Source: Rhodanobacter sp. C05 (GTDB lineage: Bacteria; Pseudomonadota; Gammaproteobacteria; Xanthomonadales; Rhodanobacteraceae). From it: a stretch of 64,000 nucleotides of DNA. The stretch spans positions 124,001 through 188,000 of the forward strand of contig NZ_MUNQ01000012.1 of the NCBI RefSeq assembly GCF_002001165.1. The letters run 5' to 3'. Within the stretch, counting starts at the first letter, position 1; every line of letters starts with the position of its first letter. This document shows positions 27,188 through 37,524 of this stretch, piece by piece. Under the pieces are notes generated by a model, which saw only the letters and a program-made list of their open reading frames with translations, was not told where the DNA came from and did not search any database. Made by a program: the position numbers and the translations under genes.

Positions 27188-27221
27188 GGCGGCAGCCCGT
27201 GCGAATGCGCAGGCTGCCGCC
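27188..27221. terminator. Hairpin between convergent serA and a hypothetical gene
   Basis: GGCGGCAGCC pairs with GGCTGCCGCC (10 bp), with a nested TGCG/CGCA stem in the loop. No T tract follows, but the position between convergent genes fits a terminator. Confidence 0.5.
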
Positions 27222-27247
27222 ACCCGGCCATTCGTACTCAGAGATAG

Positions 27248-28000
27248 TCAGCTGACGGGTTTGCCACGCCCTGCGGCAGCATTTTTGTTGCGGACCACCG
27301 GCTTCTTCACTGGCGTCTTCGCTATTGCAGGTGCAGGACTGTCACCATTCCCTTTGGTGGCATTCACCTTGCTCCTGGTGGCTGGTTTGCCGGACGCACG
27401 ACGCTGCTCCGCACGATGCTCCTCGCGAAATGCCGCAGCATAGGCTTTCATCTCGTCGCGCAGCTTCGCACTGGTACCTGGTGCGCGATCGATGTGCTTC
27501 GCCATCCGCTCCATCAGCTCGTAGTCGTGATAGTCGCGATATGGCTTGAGATCGAGATCCGCCGGCACCTTGCTCAATCGCTCGTCACCGATCGACTTCA
27601 CGTATTTCTGCATGAAGCGGTCGTACGCCTTCCAGGTGATGCGCTCGGCATTCACTGCCGCCTCTTCGGCCCGGGTGGCAATCTGGTGGGCATGCAGATA
27701 ATGCAGGCCGAGTTGATCGATCAGCGTCTTCTCCACTTCCTCATGCAGGATCAGGAAACGATCCACCTCGATGGTACGGCCACGAAAGATGAAACTCTTC
27801 GGAAGGTGACGGTCGATGTAGATCGTCTTGCCGTCCTGGCTGTAGCCGGCAAGGTAGGGAATGTCGTGGTCGCGGTCCAGGTTCTTCACGCGGCGCAGGA
27901 TCGCGTCCAACGCACGATCCAGCATCAACGCCGACACATACCAGTCGGGCGCCTTCAACTTGATGTGGGGTGCATCCGGGTGACAGCAGTTCGACGGCAT
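27248..28000 (-). CDS. Conserved-looking hypothetical protein with basic Ala/Lys-rich tail
   Basis: A 250-residue protein starts at the ATG at 28000 behind GGAGGTG. The core (about 15-185) includes YIDRHLPKSFIFRGRTIEVDRFLILHEEVEKTLIDQLGLHYLHAHQIATRAEE. The H-E-E-x-x-E together with later histidines is reminiscent of a metal-binding site, but I do not recognise a family. The last 55 residues are low-complexity, rich in A, K and P. It lies between serA (convergent) and tRNA-Pro. Confidence 0.75.
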   Translation of the reverse strand: MPSNCCHPDAPHIKLKAPDWYVSALMLDRALDAILRRVKNLDRDHDIPYLAGYSQDGKTIYIDRHLPKSFIFRGRTIEVDRFLILHEEVEKTLIDQLGLHYLHAHQIATRAEEAAVNAERITWKAYDRFMQKYVKSIGDERLSKVPADLDLKPYRDYHDYELMERMAKHIDRAPGTSAKLRDEMKAYAAAFREEHRAEQRRASGKPATRSKVNATKGNGDSPAPAIAKTPVKKPVVRNKNAAAGRGKPVS

Positions 28001-28077
28001 ACGCAACACCTCCGGGTGGGAATCCGGAGACAGCCTAGCGCGCCGTAGCCGGCAGCGTCGCGTGCGCACAAACGACA

Positions 28078-28097
28078 ACGGCGCCCTCAGGCGCCGT
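28078..28097 (-). terminator. Terminator after tRNA-Pro
   Basis: ACGGCGCC pairs with GGCGCCGT around CTCA. On the minus strand it is followed by the T-rich TGTCGTTTGT, about 20 nt past the tRNA 3' end. Confidence 0.6.
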
Positions 28098-28115
28098 CAC
28101 GTGATCCTTGCGAAT

Positions 28116-28192
28116 TGGTCGGGGCGGCCGGATTTGAACCGACGACCCTCTGCCCCCCAGGCAGATGCGCTACCAGGCTGCGCTACGCCCCG
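28116..28192 (-). tRNA. tRNA-Pro(GGG)
   Basis: A complete 77-nt cloverleaf on the minus strand: acceptor CGGGGCG/CGCCCCG, anticodon loop CTGGGGG (anticodon GGG), T arm with GGTTCAAATCC, and encoded CCA. All stems are full length, in contrast to the two tRNA-like RNAs at 15846-15991. It lies between the hypothetical gene and merR on the same strand. Confidence 0.96.
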
Positions 28193-28262
28193 ACTGTTCG
28201 GCAAGACGAGTAGTCTAACAGCTCACCGGGGCATGCCGGAAGCCATCGACGGACATGCGCAA

Positions 28263-28619
28263 TCAGCGACGCAGCAGCGTCAGCACTTCTTCCAGTTCCA
28301 TCCGCACCTGGCGCACGATCTGATGCGACATGCTCGCTTCCATCCGCGCCTGCGGACCTTCCAGCCTGGCGCGGGCGCCGGTGATGGTGAAGCCTTCGTC
28401 GTACAGCAGCGAACGGATCTGACGGATCATCAACACGTCGTGGCGCTGGTAATAGCGACGGTTGCCGCGACGCTTGACCGGGTTGAGTGCAGGAAATTCC
28501 TGTTCCCAGTAGCGCAACACGTGGGGCTTCACACCGCAAAGCTCGCCAACCTCACCAATGGTGAAGTAGCGCTTGGCCGGAATGGCGGGCAGTTCGGTGT
28601 TATTCCCTTGGTCCAGCAT
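28263..28619 (-). CDS. MerR-family regulator downstream of ihfA
   Basis: The 118-residue protein starts with a MerR-type winged helix (about 17-85, [50 protein letters not shown]), followed by a short coiled helix. It has no cysteine pair for metal sensing. A MerR gene directly after ihfA is common in gammaproteobacteria and has no firmly assigned role. It overlaps the 3' end of ihfA by 20 bp. Confidence 0.9.
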   Translation of the reverse strand: MLDQGNNTELPAIPAKRYFTIGEVGELCGVKPHVLRYWEQEFPALNPVKRRGNRRYYQRHDVLMIRQIRSLLYDEGFTITGARARLEGPQARMEASMSHQIVRQVRMELEEVLTLLRR

Positions 28620-28899
28620 AGCCCTCGACTCTTACCTTGAGTTTCTGTCCTGGTCGGAACGTCACCACGCGTCGCGCGGAGATCGGAATCTCCTCGCCGG
28701 TTTTCGGATTGCGCCCCGGCCGCTGGTTCTTCAGCCGCAGATCGAAATTGCCGAAACCGGACAACTTCACCTGTTCGCCGTCTTCCAGCGCCCCGCGGAC
28801 CACCTCGAAATAGGCGTCCACGAATTCCTTCGCCTCACGCTTGTTGAGGCCTACATCGAGGAAAAGCCGCTCGGCCATTTCCGCCTTGGTCAGCGCCAT
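28600..28899 (-). CDS. ihfA: Integration host factor subunit alpha
   Basis: This is the DNA-bending nucleoid protein subunit (99 aa) that pairs with IhfB. The HU/IHF fold includes [33 protein letters not shown], the signature [26 protein letters not shown] and the proline-tipped arm. The start at 28899 lies 1 bp after the pheT stop and has GAGGA upstream. The pheT-ihfA order is the standard one. Confidence 0.97.
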   Translation of the reverse strand: MALTKAEMAERLFLDVGLNKREAKEFVDAYFEVVRGALEDGEQVKLSGFGNFDLRLKNQRPGRNPKTGEEIPISARRVVTFRPGQKLKVRVEGYAGPRE

Positions 28900-28900
28900 C

Positions 28901-31279
28901 TCATCCTCGCAGCTTTGCCTTGCATGATTGCTCCAACGCAACTATCGCTTCTCGTACGCAACGGTCCGCGTCGTCGTCAGTAAGGGTGCGTGAAGCGTCC
29001 TGTAAAATCAAGCCCATAGCGAGACTTTTTCGGCCCGATTCGACCCCTTTGCCACTGTAACGGTCGAACAGTCGGAGTTCTTTGAGCCGCTCACCCAGAC
29101 TGCCGCGAACAGTTTGCTCAATCTGTGACCAGCTGATCTCTTCCGGCAGGTCCACCGCGATGTCCCGGCGTACCGCAGGAAATCGCGGAACCGGCTGTGC
29201 CTTCGGCAGGCGACGGGCCAGCAGCGGCTCCAGCGCCAGCTCCAGCACGTGCACATCAGCGCCCAGATCCAGTGCCTTGGCCAGCTGCGGGTGCAATGCG
29301 CCGAGATAACCGACCGTTTCCCCATCACGCGCCACGCGAGCTCCACGCCCTGGATGCAGCCATGCCGGCAGGCCGTCTGCATGCACCGACCAGCGCTGCG
29401 GCTCGCCACCCCAGGCAATCAGCGCATCGAGATCGCCCTTGAGATCATGGAAGTCCAGTGGGCGCGACGCTTCGCCCCATTGCTCGGCACGCACGCTGCC
29501 GCAGGCAACGATCGCGAGGCTCGGTGATTCGACGGGCGGATCGCCCGCCCCGAATACCCGCGCCACTTCGAACAACCGCACCCGTTCCTGCTGGCGCGCA
29601 CGGTTATGCCGCAACGCTTCGATCAGGCCTGGCAGCAGTGACGGACGCATCACGGCCAGGTCGGCCGACAATGGATTCGCCAGTGGCACCAGCCGATCGG
29701 TGAAACCCCAGCGCGTCAGCAGCTCGGCGGCGACAAAGGACAGGTTCACTGCCTCGTAGTAACCGCGTGCGGCCAGTTGCTCACGCAGCGCCAATTCGTT
29801 GATGCGCGCTTCCGGCTCGATCGCCAGCTTCAGCGCGCCAGCGGGCGTGAGCGTGGGGATGTTGTCGTAGCCGAAGATGCGCGCGACCTCTTCGACCAGG
29901 TCTTCTTCGCGTTCGATGTCGAAGCGGCTGCTGGGCGCGGTGATCTGCCATCCATCCGCCCTGGATTCAACCTGCATGCCCAGTGCAGTGAAGATGCGCG
30001 CGACCTCGGCATCGGCCACGTCCACACCCAGCACGCGCTTCAGGCGCGCACGACGCAGCATCACGGCGACCGGCTTCGGCAAGTCGGCAAGATGCTCCGC
30101 GACCAGTACCGGTCCGGCGTTGCCACCGGCAATCGCCAGCAGCAGTTCGGTGGCGCGTTCCAGTGCGCGCCGCGGCAGCTCCGGATCGACGCCACGCTCG
30201 AAGCGGTGCGAGGCATCGGTGTGCATGCCGAGTTTGCGCGCACGGCCCATGATCGCCGCCGGCGCGAAATGCGCGGATTCCAGGAAGATGTTGCGGGTGG
30301 TGTCGGTGACGCGCGAATCGAAACCGCCCATCACGCCAGCCACGGCCAGCGCCTTGTGTTCGTCGGCGATCAGCACAAAGCCTTCGTCAAGCTTTGCCTC
30401 GCTGCCATCAAGCAACTTCAGCGTCTCGCCCGCACGCGCGTGGCGCACCACGATGTCGCCCTGCAGCGTGTCGTTGTCGAACGCGTGGAGCGGCTGGCCC
30501 AGTTCCAGCATCACGTAGTTCGTGACGTCGACCACTGCACTGATCGGGCGCAGGCCGGAACGACGCAGACGTTCGGCCAGCCATAGCGGGGTCCGCGCGG
30601 CAGGATCAATGCCTTCGACAATACGGCCGAGGTAGCGCGGCGCGTCCTTGCCCGCCTGCAGCCGAATGCCGCGCTTTGCGTCGCCCGTCACCGGAGCAGC
30701 CGTCTGCGCAGGCACCTTCACCGCACTGCCGAACAGCGCAGCTACATCGTGCGCCAGCCCCACCAGCCCCAGACAATCGGGACGATTCGGCGTGAGCTTC
30801 AGTTCGATGCTGGCGTCAGGCAGGCACAGGTAATCGGCCAGAGGCTGGCCTACCGGCGCATCCAGCGGCAATTCGAGCAAACCGGAGGCATCGGCATCGA
30901 TGCCCAGCTCTTTGGCCGAGCACAGCATGCCGAAGGACTCGACACCCCGCAGCTTGGCGGCCTTGATTGCAATACCACCCGGTAGGCTGGCACCCACCGT
31001 AGCCAACGGCACCTTGATGCCCACGCGCGCATTCGGCGCGCCGCAGACGATCTGCAGCAACTCGCCCTGCCCCGCCTCCACCTTGCACACCTGCAGGCGA
31101 TCGGCTTCGGGATGCTTTGCGGTGGCGACGATTTCGGCCACTACAACGCCGGCCAGGCCTTCACCCAGCACGGTCAGTTCTTCCACTTCCAGCCCGGCCA
31201 TGGTCAGCGCATGGGCCAGTGCGGCGCGATCGGCCCTGATCTCGACCAGCTCGCGCAGCCAGTTCTCGGAGAATTTCAT
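28901..31279 (-). CDS. pheT: Phenylalanine-tRNA ligase beta subunit
   Basis: The 792-residue beta chain of the (alpha-beta)2 enzyme has an N-terminal tRNA-binding OB domain (about 40-150, [25 protein letters not shown]), the B3/B4 editing domain, the B5 domain and a C-terminal ferredoxin-fold anticodon-binding domain ([19 protein letters not shown]). Length equals the usual 790-800. It follows pheS by 36 bp. Confidence 0.98.
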   Translation of the reverse strand: MKFSENWLRELVEIRADRAALAHALTMAGLEVEELTVLGEGLAGVVVAEIVATAKHPEADRLQVCKVEAGQGELLQIVCGAPNARVGIKVPLATVGASLPGGIAIKAAKLRGVESFGMLCSAKELGIDADASGLLELPLDAPVGQPLADYLCLPDASIELKLTPNRPDCLGLVGLAHDVAALFGSAVKVPAQTAAPVTGDAKRGIRLQAGKDAPRYLGRIVEGIDPAARTPLWLAERLRRSGLRPISAVVDVTNYVMLELGQPLHAFDNDTLQGDIVVRHARAGETLKLLDGSEAKLDEGFVLIADEHKALAVAGVMGGFDSRVTDTTRNIFLESAHFAPAAIMGRARKLGMHTDASHRFERGVDPELPRRALERATELLLAIAGGNAGPVLVAEHLADLPKPVAVMLRRARLKRVLGVDVADAEVARIFTALGMQVESRADGWQITAPSSRFDIEREEDLVEEVARIFGYDNIPTLTPAGALKLAIEPEARINELALREQLAARGYYEAVNLSFVAAELLTRWGFTDRLVPLANPLSADLAVMRPSLLPGLIEALRHNRARQQERVRLFEVARVFGAGDPPVESPSLAIVACGSVRAEQWGEASRPLDFHDLKGDLDALIAWGGEPQRWSVHADGLPAWLHPGRGARVARDGETVGYLGALHPQLAKALDLGADVHVLELALEPLLARRLPKAQPVPRFPAVRRDIAVDLPEEISWSQIEQTVRGSLGERLKELRLFDRYSGKGVESGRKSLAMGLILQDASRTLTDDDADRCVREAIVALEQSCKAKLRG

Positions 31280-31315
31280 CGTGTCGTTTCCTGCCGGCGA
31301 TCTATATACGAAGAA

Positions 31316-32410
<1,095 letters not shown>

Positions 32411-32432
32411 TCAGCGCCGAGGCGCCAGCCGA

Positions 32433-32792
32433 TCAAGCGGCCAGACTGGCCTTCGCCTTCTCTGCGATCACGCCAAACGCCTTGATGTCGTGCACGGCGA
32501 TATCAGCCAGCACCTTGCGGTCGACCGTGATCCCGGCCTTGCTCAGGCCATTGATCAGGCGGCTGTAGGACAGGCCGAACATGCGCGCAGCAGCATTGAT
32601 ACGGACGATCCACAGGGCGCGGAACTGACGCTTGCGCTGCTTGCGGCCGATGTAGGCGTACTGACCAGCCTTGATGACGGCCTGGTTGGCAACGCGGAAG
32701 ACCTTGCGACGGGCGTTGTAATAGCCCTTGGCACGACCGATAACTTTCTTGTGACGACGACGGGCGGTAACGCCACGCTTTACACGAGCCAT
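32433..32792 (-). CDS. rplT: 50S ribosomal protein L20
   Basis: L20 (119 aa) is an early assembly protein of the large subunit. The sequence [51 protein letters not shown] is that of the conserved basic N-terminal extension. It follows rpmI by 16 bp. In E. coli, L20 represses rpmI-rplT translation; whether that holds here cannot be seen. Confidence 0.98.
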   Translation of the reverse strand: MARVKRGVTARRRHKKVIGRAKGYYNARRKVFRVANQAVIKAGQYAYIGRKQRKRQFRALWIVRINAAARMFGLSYSRLINGLSKAGITVDRKVLADIAVHDIKAFGVIAEKAKASLAA

Positions 32793-32808
32793 GGTTTATC
32801 TCCTCGTC

Positions 32809-33006
32809 TTACAAGTACGGCAACATGCGCGCTACACCCTTGGTGTCGCACGCCTTCAGATGATTCGGCGCACGCAGACCGCGCTTACGCTTGGTCGACT
32901 TCTTGGTCAGGATGTGTGACTTGAAGGCGTGGCCGCACTTGATTTTGCCCGACGCGGTCTTGCGAAAACGCTTCGCCGCCGCCCGGTTGGTCTTGATCTT
33001 GGGCAT
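32809..33006 (-). CDS. rpmI: 50S ribosomal protein L35
   Basis: L35 is a 65-residue basic protein, [45 protein letters not shown], of normal length. The start at 33006 is the conserved MPKIKT. It lies between infC and rplT, separated from infC by about 230 bp containing a terminator-like hairpin. Confidence 0.97.
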   Translation of the reverse strand: MPKIKTNRAAAKRFRKTASGKIKCGHAFKSHILTKKSTKRKRGLRAPNHLKACDTKGVARMLPYL

Positions 33007-33202
33007 GGTAATGCTCCATGTATGGAGTGCGCCTGTCATAAGGCGACCCCGGTTTCTGACTGATCTGGCGGTGATCCCATCCTCGACTGAGTCTGGACCA
33101 CTCTTTCCGTCCTGCCGCGATCGGTTCACGACCCTTCCTGCGGGTCGAACCGGCGATTATACGGACTAAGCCCGCCGGATACCAGCGGTGGCGGAATCGG
33201 CA

Positions 33203-33230
33203 TGAAAACGGCGACCCATGGGCCGCCGTT
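33203..33230 (-). terminator. Hairpin after infC, before rpmI
   Basis: AACGGCG pairs with CGCCGTT around ACCCATGGGC. On the minus strand it is followed by TTTTC, five bases after the infC stop. It could be a partial terminator that sets the ratio of infC to rpmI-rplT expression. Confidence 0.6.
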
Positions 33231-33234
33231 CGTT

Positions 33235-33762
33235 TTACTGCTTCTTCTTGGGGCCGATCATCATGACCATCTGGCGGCCTTCCAGCCGCGGGAACGACTC
33301 GATCTGGCCGTTCTCGCCGACGTCTTCCTGGATCTTCTTGGCCAGATTCTGGCCCAGATCCTGGTGCGACATTTCGCGACCGCGGAAGCGGATGGTGACC
33401 TTGACCTTGTCGCCTTCCTCAAGGAAGCGAAGCATGTTGCGCAGCTTGATCTGGTAGTCGCCCACGTCCGTGACCGGACGGAACTTCACTTCCTTGATCT
33501 CGACCTGCTTCTGCTTCTTCTTGGCGGCCTGCGCCTTCTTCTGGGCTTCGAACTTGAACTTGCCGTAATCCATGATGCGGCAGACCGGCGGGTCACCGTT
33601 CGGCTGGATCTCGACCAGATCCATGCCGGCTTCCTGCGCCAGCGCCAGTGCCTCGTCACGGGTCAGGATACCGAGCTGCTCTGCCTCGGCACCAATCACA
33701 CGAACCCGCGGAACACGGATTTCCAGGTTACGACGGTTGCCCTTGTTGTCGGTGGTAGCGAT
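33235..33762 (-). CDS. infC: Translation initiation factor IF-3 with an ATC start codon
   Basis: IF-3 binds the 30S subunit and rejects wrong start codons. The conserved protein extends upstream of the GTG at 33699 into [32 protein letters not shown] without any ATG, GTG or TTG at the right place. An ATC at 33762 lies 8 nt after a perfect GGAGG (33771-33775), giving 175 residues, close to the 180 of E. coli. infC genes typically use AUU or similar codons so that IF-3 limits its own synthesis. The C domain ([20 protein letters not shown]) is intact. Confidence 0.93.
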   Translation of the reverse strand: MATTDNKGNRRNLEIRVPRVRVIGAEAEQLGILTRDEALALAQEAGMDLVEIQPNGDPPVCRIMDYGKFKFEAQKKAQAAKKKQKQVEIKEVKFRPVTDVGDYQIKLRNMLRFLEEGDKVKVTIRFRGREMSHQDLGQNLAKKIQEDVGENGQIESFPRLEGRQMVMMIGPKKKQ

Positions 33763-33806
33763 ACCACGATCCTCCAGAAGAAGTAATGAAACTGACCGAT
33801 CGGCGC

Positions 33807-35708
33807 TCAGCGCCGGGTTTCGGTCACCAGTCGCTCAACGAAATCGGCCAGCGGCATGCTGCCCAGATCCTCGCCCGAGCGGGTACGCACGGAAACCGCA
33901 CCCGTCTCTTTCTCGCGGTCACCGACCACGAGGAGATAAGGCACTTTCTGCATCGTATGTTCGCGGATTTTATAGCCGACTTTCTCGTTGCGCAAATCCG
34001 ATTGTACCCGGAAACCTTTGTCGACAAGGGTTTGCGTCACCTGACTGACGTAATCGCTCTGCGCATCGGTGATATTGAGCACCACTGCCTGTATCGGGGC
34101 CAGCCACGGCGGCAGGAGGCCGGCATGGTGCTCGATCAGGATACCGATGAAACGCTCCATCGAGCCCACGATCGCCCGGTGCAGCATCACCGGATGCTGT
34201 TTCTGCGAGTGTTCATCCACATACTCGGCGCCCAGGCGCTCGGGCATCATGAAATCGACCTGCATGGTGCCGACCTGCCAGGCGCGGCCGATCGAGTCCT
34301 TGAGGTGATACTCGATCTTGGGTGCGTAGAACGCCCCCTCACCCGGCAACTCCTCCCACTCGACACCAGCCGCGCGCAGGGCGCGACGCAGCATTTCCTC
34401 GGTGCGATCCCAGAATTCGTCGGAACCGATGCGCTTCTCCGGCCGCAGCGCCAGCTTGATCGCCAGATCGGTGAAGCCGAAGTCGGCATAGACCTTCATC
34501 GCCTGCAGATGGAATGCGGTGACTTCCGCCTCGACCTGCTCGGGCGTGCAGAAGATGTGGCCATCGTCCTGGGTGAACGCACGCACGCGCATGATGCCGT
34601 GCAGCGCACCGGACGGCTCGTTGCGGTGGCAACCACCGAATTCGCCGTAGCGGATCGGCAGCTCGCGATAGCTGTGCAGACCGGTGTTGAACACCTGCAC
34701 ATGACCGGGACAGTTCATCGGCTTCAGCGCATAGGTGTGCTTCTCCGACTCGGTGAAGAACATGTTTTCGGCATAATTGTCCCAGTGCCCGGACTTCTTC
34801 CACAGCGACACGTCCAGCACCATCGGGCAACGTACTTCCTGGTAGCCGCTGCGCTTGTATACGCCGCGCATGTACTGCTCCACGGCCTGCCAGATCGCCC
34901 AGCCGTTCGGGTGCCAGAACACCATGCCCGGGCTTTCCTCCTGCTGGTGGAACAGGTCGAGCTGCTTGCCGATCTTGCGATGGTCACGCTTCTCGGCTTC
35001 TTCCAGCTGAAGCAGGTAAGCCTTCAGGTCCTTGTCGTTCAACCATGCCGTGCCGTAGATACGGGTCAGCATCGCGTTGTTGGAATCGCCGCGCCAATAT
35101 GCACCAGCCACCTTCATCAGCTTGAACGCGCGCAGCCTGCCGGTGTTCGGCACGTGCGGACCGCGGCAAAGATCGGTGAATTCGCCCTGCGAATACAGCG
35201 ACAGCGGCTCGTCGGACGGAATCGACTCGATGATCTCGGCCTTGTAGTTCTCGCCCATGCCGCGGAAGAACGTCACTGCCTCGTCGCGCGACTTCACGCT
35301 GCGCGTCACCGGCAGCTGTTCGGCGACGATCTTTTCCATCTCCGCCTCGATCTTCGGCAGATCGTCGGGCGTGAACGGACGCTCGTAGGCAAAGTCGTAG
35401 AAAAAGCCGTTGTCGATCACCGGGCCAATCGTGACCTGCGCACCGGGGTACAGGCGCTGCACGGCCTGCCCCATCAGATGCGCGGTGGAGTGACGCAGGA
35501 TTTCCAGCGCCTCGGGACTCTTGTCGGTGACGATCTGCAGGCTGGCGTCGTGCTCGATCGGGAAACTGGCATCCACCAGCTGGCCGTCGACCTTGCCGGC
35601 CAAAGTCGCCTTGGCCAGACCGGCGCCAATCGAGGCGGCCACGTCTTGCACGGTAACGGGGTGATCGAACGGCCGCTTGCTGCCGTCGGGTAGCGTGATC
35701 TCAATCAT
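33807..35708 (-). CDS. thrS: Threonine-tRNA ligase
   Basis: This is a class II synthetase of 633 residues with an N-terminal TGS domain ([28 protein letters not shown]), the editing domain with [16 protein letters not shown], the catalytic core (motif 2 region [35 protein letters not shown]; zinc ligands Cys and His) and a C-terminal anticodon domain. The start at 35708 is chosen by homology; an ATG at 35717 would add three residues. A leader with a candidate attenuator lies upstream. Confidence 0.97.
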   Translation of the reverse strand: MIEITLPDGSKRPFDHPVTVQDVAASIGAGLAKATLAGKVDGQLVDASFPIEHDASLQIVTDKSPEALEILRHSTAHLMGQAVQRLYPGAQVTIGPVIDNGFFYDFAYERPFTPDDLPKIEAEMEKIVAEQLPVTRSVKSRDEAVTFFRGMGENYKAEIIESIPSDEPLSLYSQGEFTDLCRGPHVPNTGRLRAFKLMKVAGAYWRGDSNNAMLTRIYGTAWLNDKDLKAYLLQLEEAEKRDHRKIGKQLDLFHQQEESPGMVFWHPNGWAIWQAVEQYMRGVYKRSGYQEVRCPMVLDVSLWKKSGHWDNYAENMFFTESEKHTYALKPMNCPGHVQVFNTGLHSYRELPIRYGEFGGCHRNEPSGALHGIMRVRAFTQDDGHIFCTPEQVEAEVTAFHLQAMKVYADFGFTDLAIKLALRPEKRIGSDEFWDRTEEMLRRALRAAGVEWEELPGEGAFYAPKIEYHLKDSIGRAWQVGTMQVDFMMPERLGAEYVDEHSQKQHPVMLHRAIVGSMERFIGILIEHHAGLLPPWLAPIQAVVLNITDAQSDYVSQVTQTLVDKGFRVQSDLRNEKVGYKIREHTMQKVPYLLVVGDREKETGAVSVRTRSGEDLGSMPLADFVERLVTETRR

Positions 35709-35724
35709 GGGAACCATTCTCTGA

Positions 35725-35749
35725 AAAGCAAAAAAGGGCATCCGCCCTT
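35725..35749 (-). terminator. Attenuator-type terminator in the thrS leader
   Basis: On the minus strand AAGGGC-GGAT-GCCCTT is followed by TTTTGC. There is no gene on this strand upstream that it could serve, so it acts inside the thrS leader. A partial alternative pairing is possible between its 5' arm (AAGG) and CCTT at about 35767-35770. Confidence 0.75.
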
Positions 35750-35780
35750 CTTCGAATAAAAGCACAAGGCGTCGTAGGTA

Positions 35781-35807
35781 TCAGCGGGAGCAGCTTGTAG
35801 TTGCCAT
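35781..35807 (-). CDS. Candidate thrS leader peptide (MATTSCSR)
   Basis: An eight-codon ORF lies between the promoter and the leader terminator of thrS: ATG GCA ACT ACA AGC TGC TCC CGC TGA. Two tandem threonine codons are what an attenuator controlled by charged tRNA-Thr would need. The ACAAG inside the Thr-Ser codons can pair with CTTGT downstream, and that strand can instead pair with the terminator arm. The ribosome binding site (GAGTG) is weak. This is a prediction from layout only. Confidence 0.55.
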   Translation of the reverse strand: MATTSCSR

Positions 35808-35864
35808 GTCGCACACTCGGCCGGCGAAGCGCGGGCCACCTTAGGTCTTATGGATAATGTTGAA

Positions 35865-35893
35865 ACGCTAGTTTAGCTCAAATTGCCTGTCAA
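35865..35893 (-). promoter_or_regulatory. Sigma-70 type promoter for thrS
   Basis: A perfect -35 TTGACA (35893-35888) is followed after 17 bp by TAGCGT (35870-35865) as -10. Transcription would start near 35858, giving a leader of about 150 nt before thrS. Confidence 0.6.
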
Positions 35894-35962
35894 TCCTCGC
35901 CAATACGGCCATGCGGATAGGCCTTCAGCGATAGAATGAACGGGTCATCCCGAGGATCGTCC

Positions 35963-36973
35963 ATGCGCATTCTGGTTACCGGCACCGCCGGCTTCATCGG
36001 CGCCGCCCTGGCGCAACGCCTGCTGGCACGCGGCGATGTGGTTTACGGCTACGACAACCACAACGACTACTACGATCCGGCGCTGAAGGAAGCACGGCTG
36101 GCGCGTTTCGCTGATCACTCGAACTACACCCATCAGCGCGCCGACCTCGCCGACGCTGCCGCGTTGGATCACGCGTTCGCCACATTCAAGCCGCAGCGGG
36201 TGGTGAATCTTGCTGCACAGGCCGGCGTGCGCTATTCGTTGCGGAATCCGCGCGCCTATGTGCAGAGCAACCTGGTCGGCTTCATCAACATCCTCGAGGT
36301 CTGCCGGCATGGTGGCGTCGAGCATCTGGTCTATGCCTCGTCCAGCTCGGTCTACGGCGCCAACCGCAAGCTGCCGTTCGCAGTGGAGGATGCGGTCGAT
36401 CACCCGGTCAGCCTGTACGCCGCCAGCAAGAAGGCGAACGAGTTGATGGCGCATGCCTATAGCCATCTGTACGGCCTGCCCACCACCGGCCTGCGCTTTT
36501 TCACCGTATACGGGCCGTGGGGGCGACCGGACATGTCGCCGATCCTGTTTGCCGACCGGATCAGCCGCGGCGAACCGATCGACGTGTTCAATCATGGCAA
36601 CCACAGCCGCGATTTCACCTATGTCGACGACATCGTCGAAGGTGTGATTCACGCACTCGATCACCCGGCCGAACCAGACCCCGGCTACAACGCCGAGCTA
36701 CCGAACCCCGGTACGTCGAACGCCCCGTATCGCGTCTACAACATCGGCAACGACCAGCCGGTACAGTTGCTGCGCTTCATCGAGCTGCTCGAACAGCATC
36801 TCGGCCGCACCGTCGAAAAGCGCCTGCTGCCGATGCAACCGGGTGACGTACCCGATACCTGGGCCGACGTATCCGCGCTGCGCCGGGATGTCGGCTATGC
36901 GCCGAATACCAGCATCGAACAAGGCGTCGAGAAGTTTGTCGCGTGGTATCGCGAGTACCACGCCACGGATTGA
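35963..36973 (+). CDS. NAD-dependent epimerase, probable UDP-glucuronate 4-epimerase
   Basis: This is an extended short-chain dehydrogenase of 336 residues with the N-terminal nucleotide motif GTAGFIGAALA, the catalytic SSSSVYG and Y-A-A-S-K-K-A-N-E (YxxxK), and RDFTYVDDIVEGV. Segments such as HNDYYDPALKEARL, NLAAQAGVRYSLRNPRAYV and TVYGPWGRPDMSP closely follow UDP-glucuronate 4-epimerases, which supply UDP-galacturonate for surface polysaccharides. The start at 35963 follows CGAGGAT. No other polysaccharide gene is nearby. Confidence 0.87.
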   Translation: MRILVTGTAGFIGAALAQRLLARGDVVYGYDNHNDYYDPALKEARLARFADHSNYTHQRADLADAAALDHAFATFKPQRVVNLAAQAGVRYSLRNPRAYVQSNLVGFINILEVCRHGGVEHLVYASSSSVYGANRKLPFAVEDAVDHPVSLYAASKKANELMAHAYSHLYGLPTTGLRFFTVYGPWGRPDMSPILFADRISRGEPIDVFNHGNHSRDFTYVDDIVEGVIHALDHPAEPDPGYNAELPNPGTSNAPYRVYNIGNDQPVQLLRFIELLEQHLGRTVEKRLLPMQPGDVPDTWADVSALRRDVGYAPNTSIEQGVEKFVAWYREYHATD

Positions 36974-36993
36974 TGGCGCCGCTGAGGCAAGCC

Positions 36994-37443
36994 TCAGAAT
37001 GGCTTGGCGATCACCAGGTAGATCACCCCGAGCAAGAGCAGCACAGGCAATTCGTTGAACCAGCGCAAGGTACGTGACGAGGGCAGCGCAGCACCCTTCT
37101 CGCTGCGCTTGAGCATGCGTCCGGCCCATATGAAATACGCAAGCAGCAACGCCACCAAGGTCAGCTTGGCATCGATCCAGTGCATCGAGGCAGTGACATT
37201 CTGCAACGCCTGCGGAAACACGCGCCAGCCCTGCCAGAGGGTCAGCCCGAACACGAACGCAATGCCGAACATGTTGTGGCCGAACTTGTACAGGCGCCGT
37301 CCCATCAGCTGCAGCCGCGCCTGCACGGCAGGTTCATTGGCCGACTCGGCCAGATTCACCAGGATCCGCGGCAGATAGAACACCGTGGCCATCCAGGCGA
37401 TGGCGAACAGCAGGTGCAACGACTTGATCAACAGATAGGCCAC
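36994..37443 (-). CDS. hemJ: Protoporphyrinogen IX oxidase HemJ
   Basis: This is a membrane protein of about 149 residues with four hydrophobic helices, oxidising protoporphyrinogen IX in haem synthesis. The N-terminal YLLIKSLHLLFAIAWMATVFYLPRILVNL and GHNMFGIAFVFGLTLWQG carry the conserved histidines of the HemJ (UPF0093) family. The start is uncertain: GTG at 37443 gives the usual short N terminus, whereas a GTG at 37524, directly after the glnD stop, gives 176 residues. Confidence 0.85.
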   Translation of the reverse strand: MAYLLIKSLHLLFAIAWMATVFYLPRILVNLAESANEPAVQARLQLMGRRLYKFGHNMFGIAFVFGLTLWQGWRVFPQALQNVTASMHWIDAKLTLVALLLAYFIWAGRMLKRSEKGAALPSSRTLRWFNELPVLLLLGVIYLVIAKPF

Positions 37444-37524
37444 GACGGGATACCAGCAGGCACTGCAGTGCGCAGCGATCACGATGATAGCGCGGGGCTG
37501 CCGGCTCACGCCGCACTGCGGCAC

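Noticed and set aside
33786-35693. 635-codon plus-strand ORF opposite thrS
   Set aside because: Antisense to a clear threonine-tRNA ligase; no domain and no ribosome binding site.
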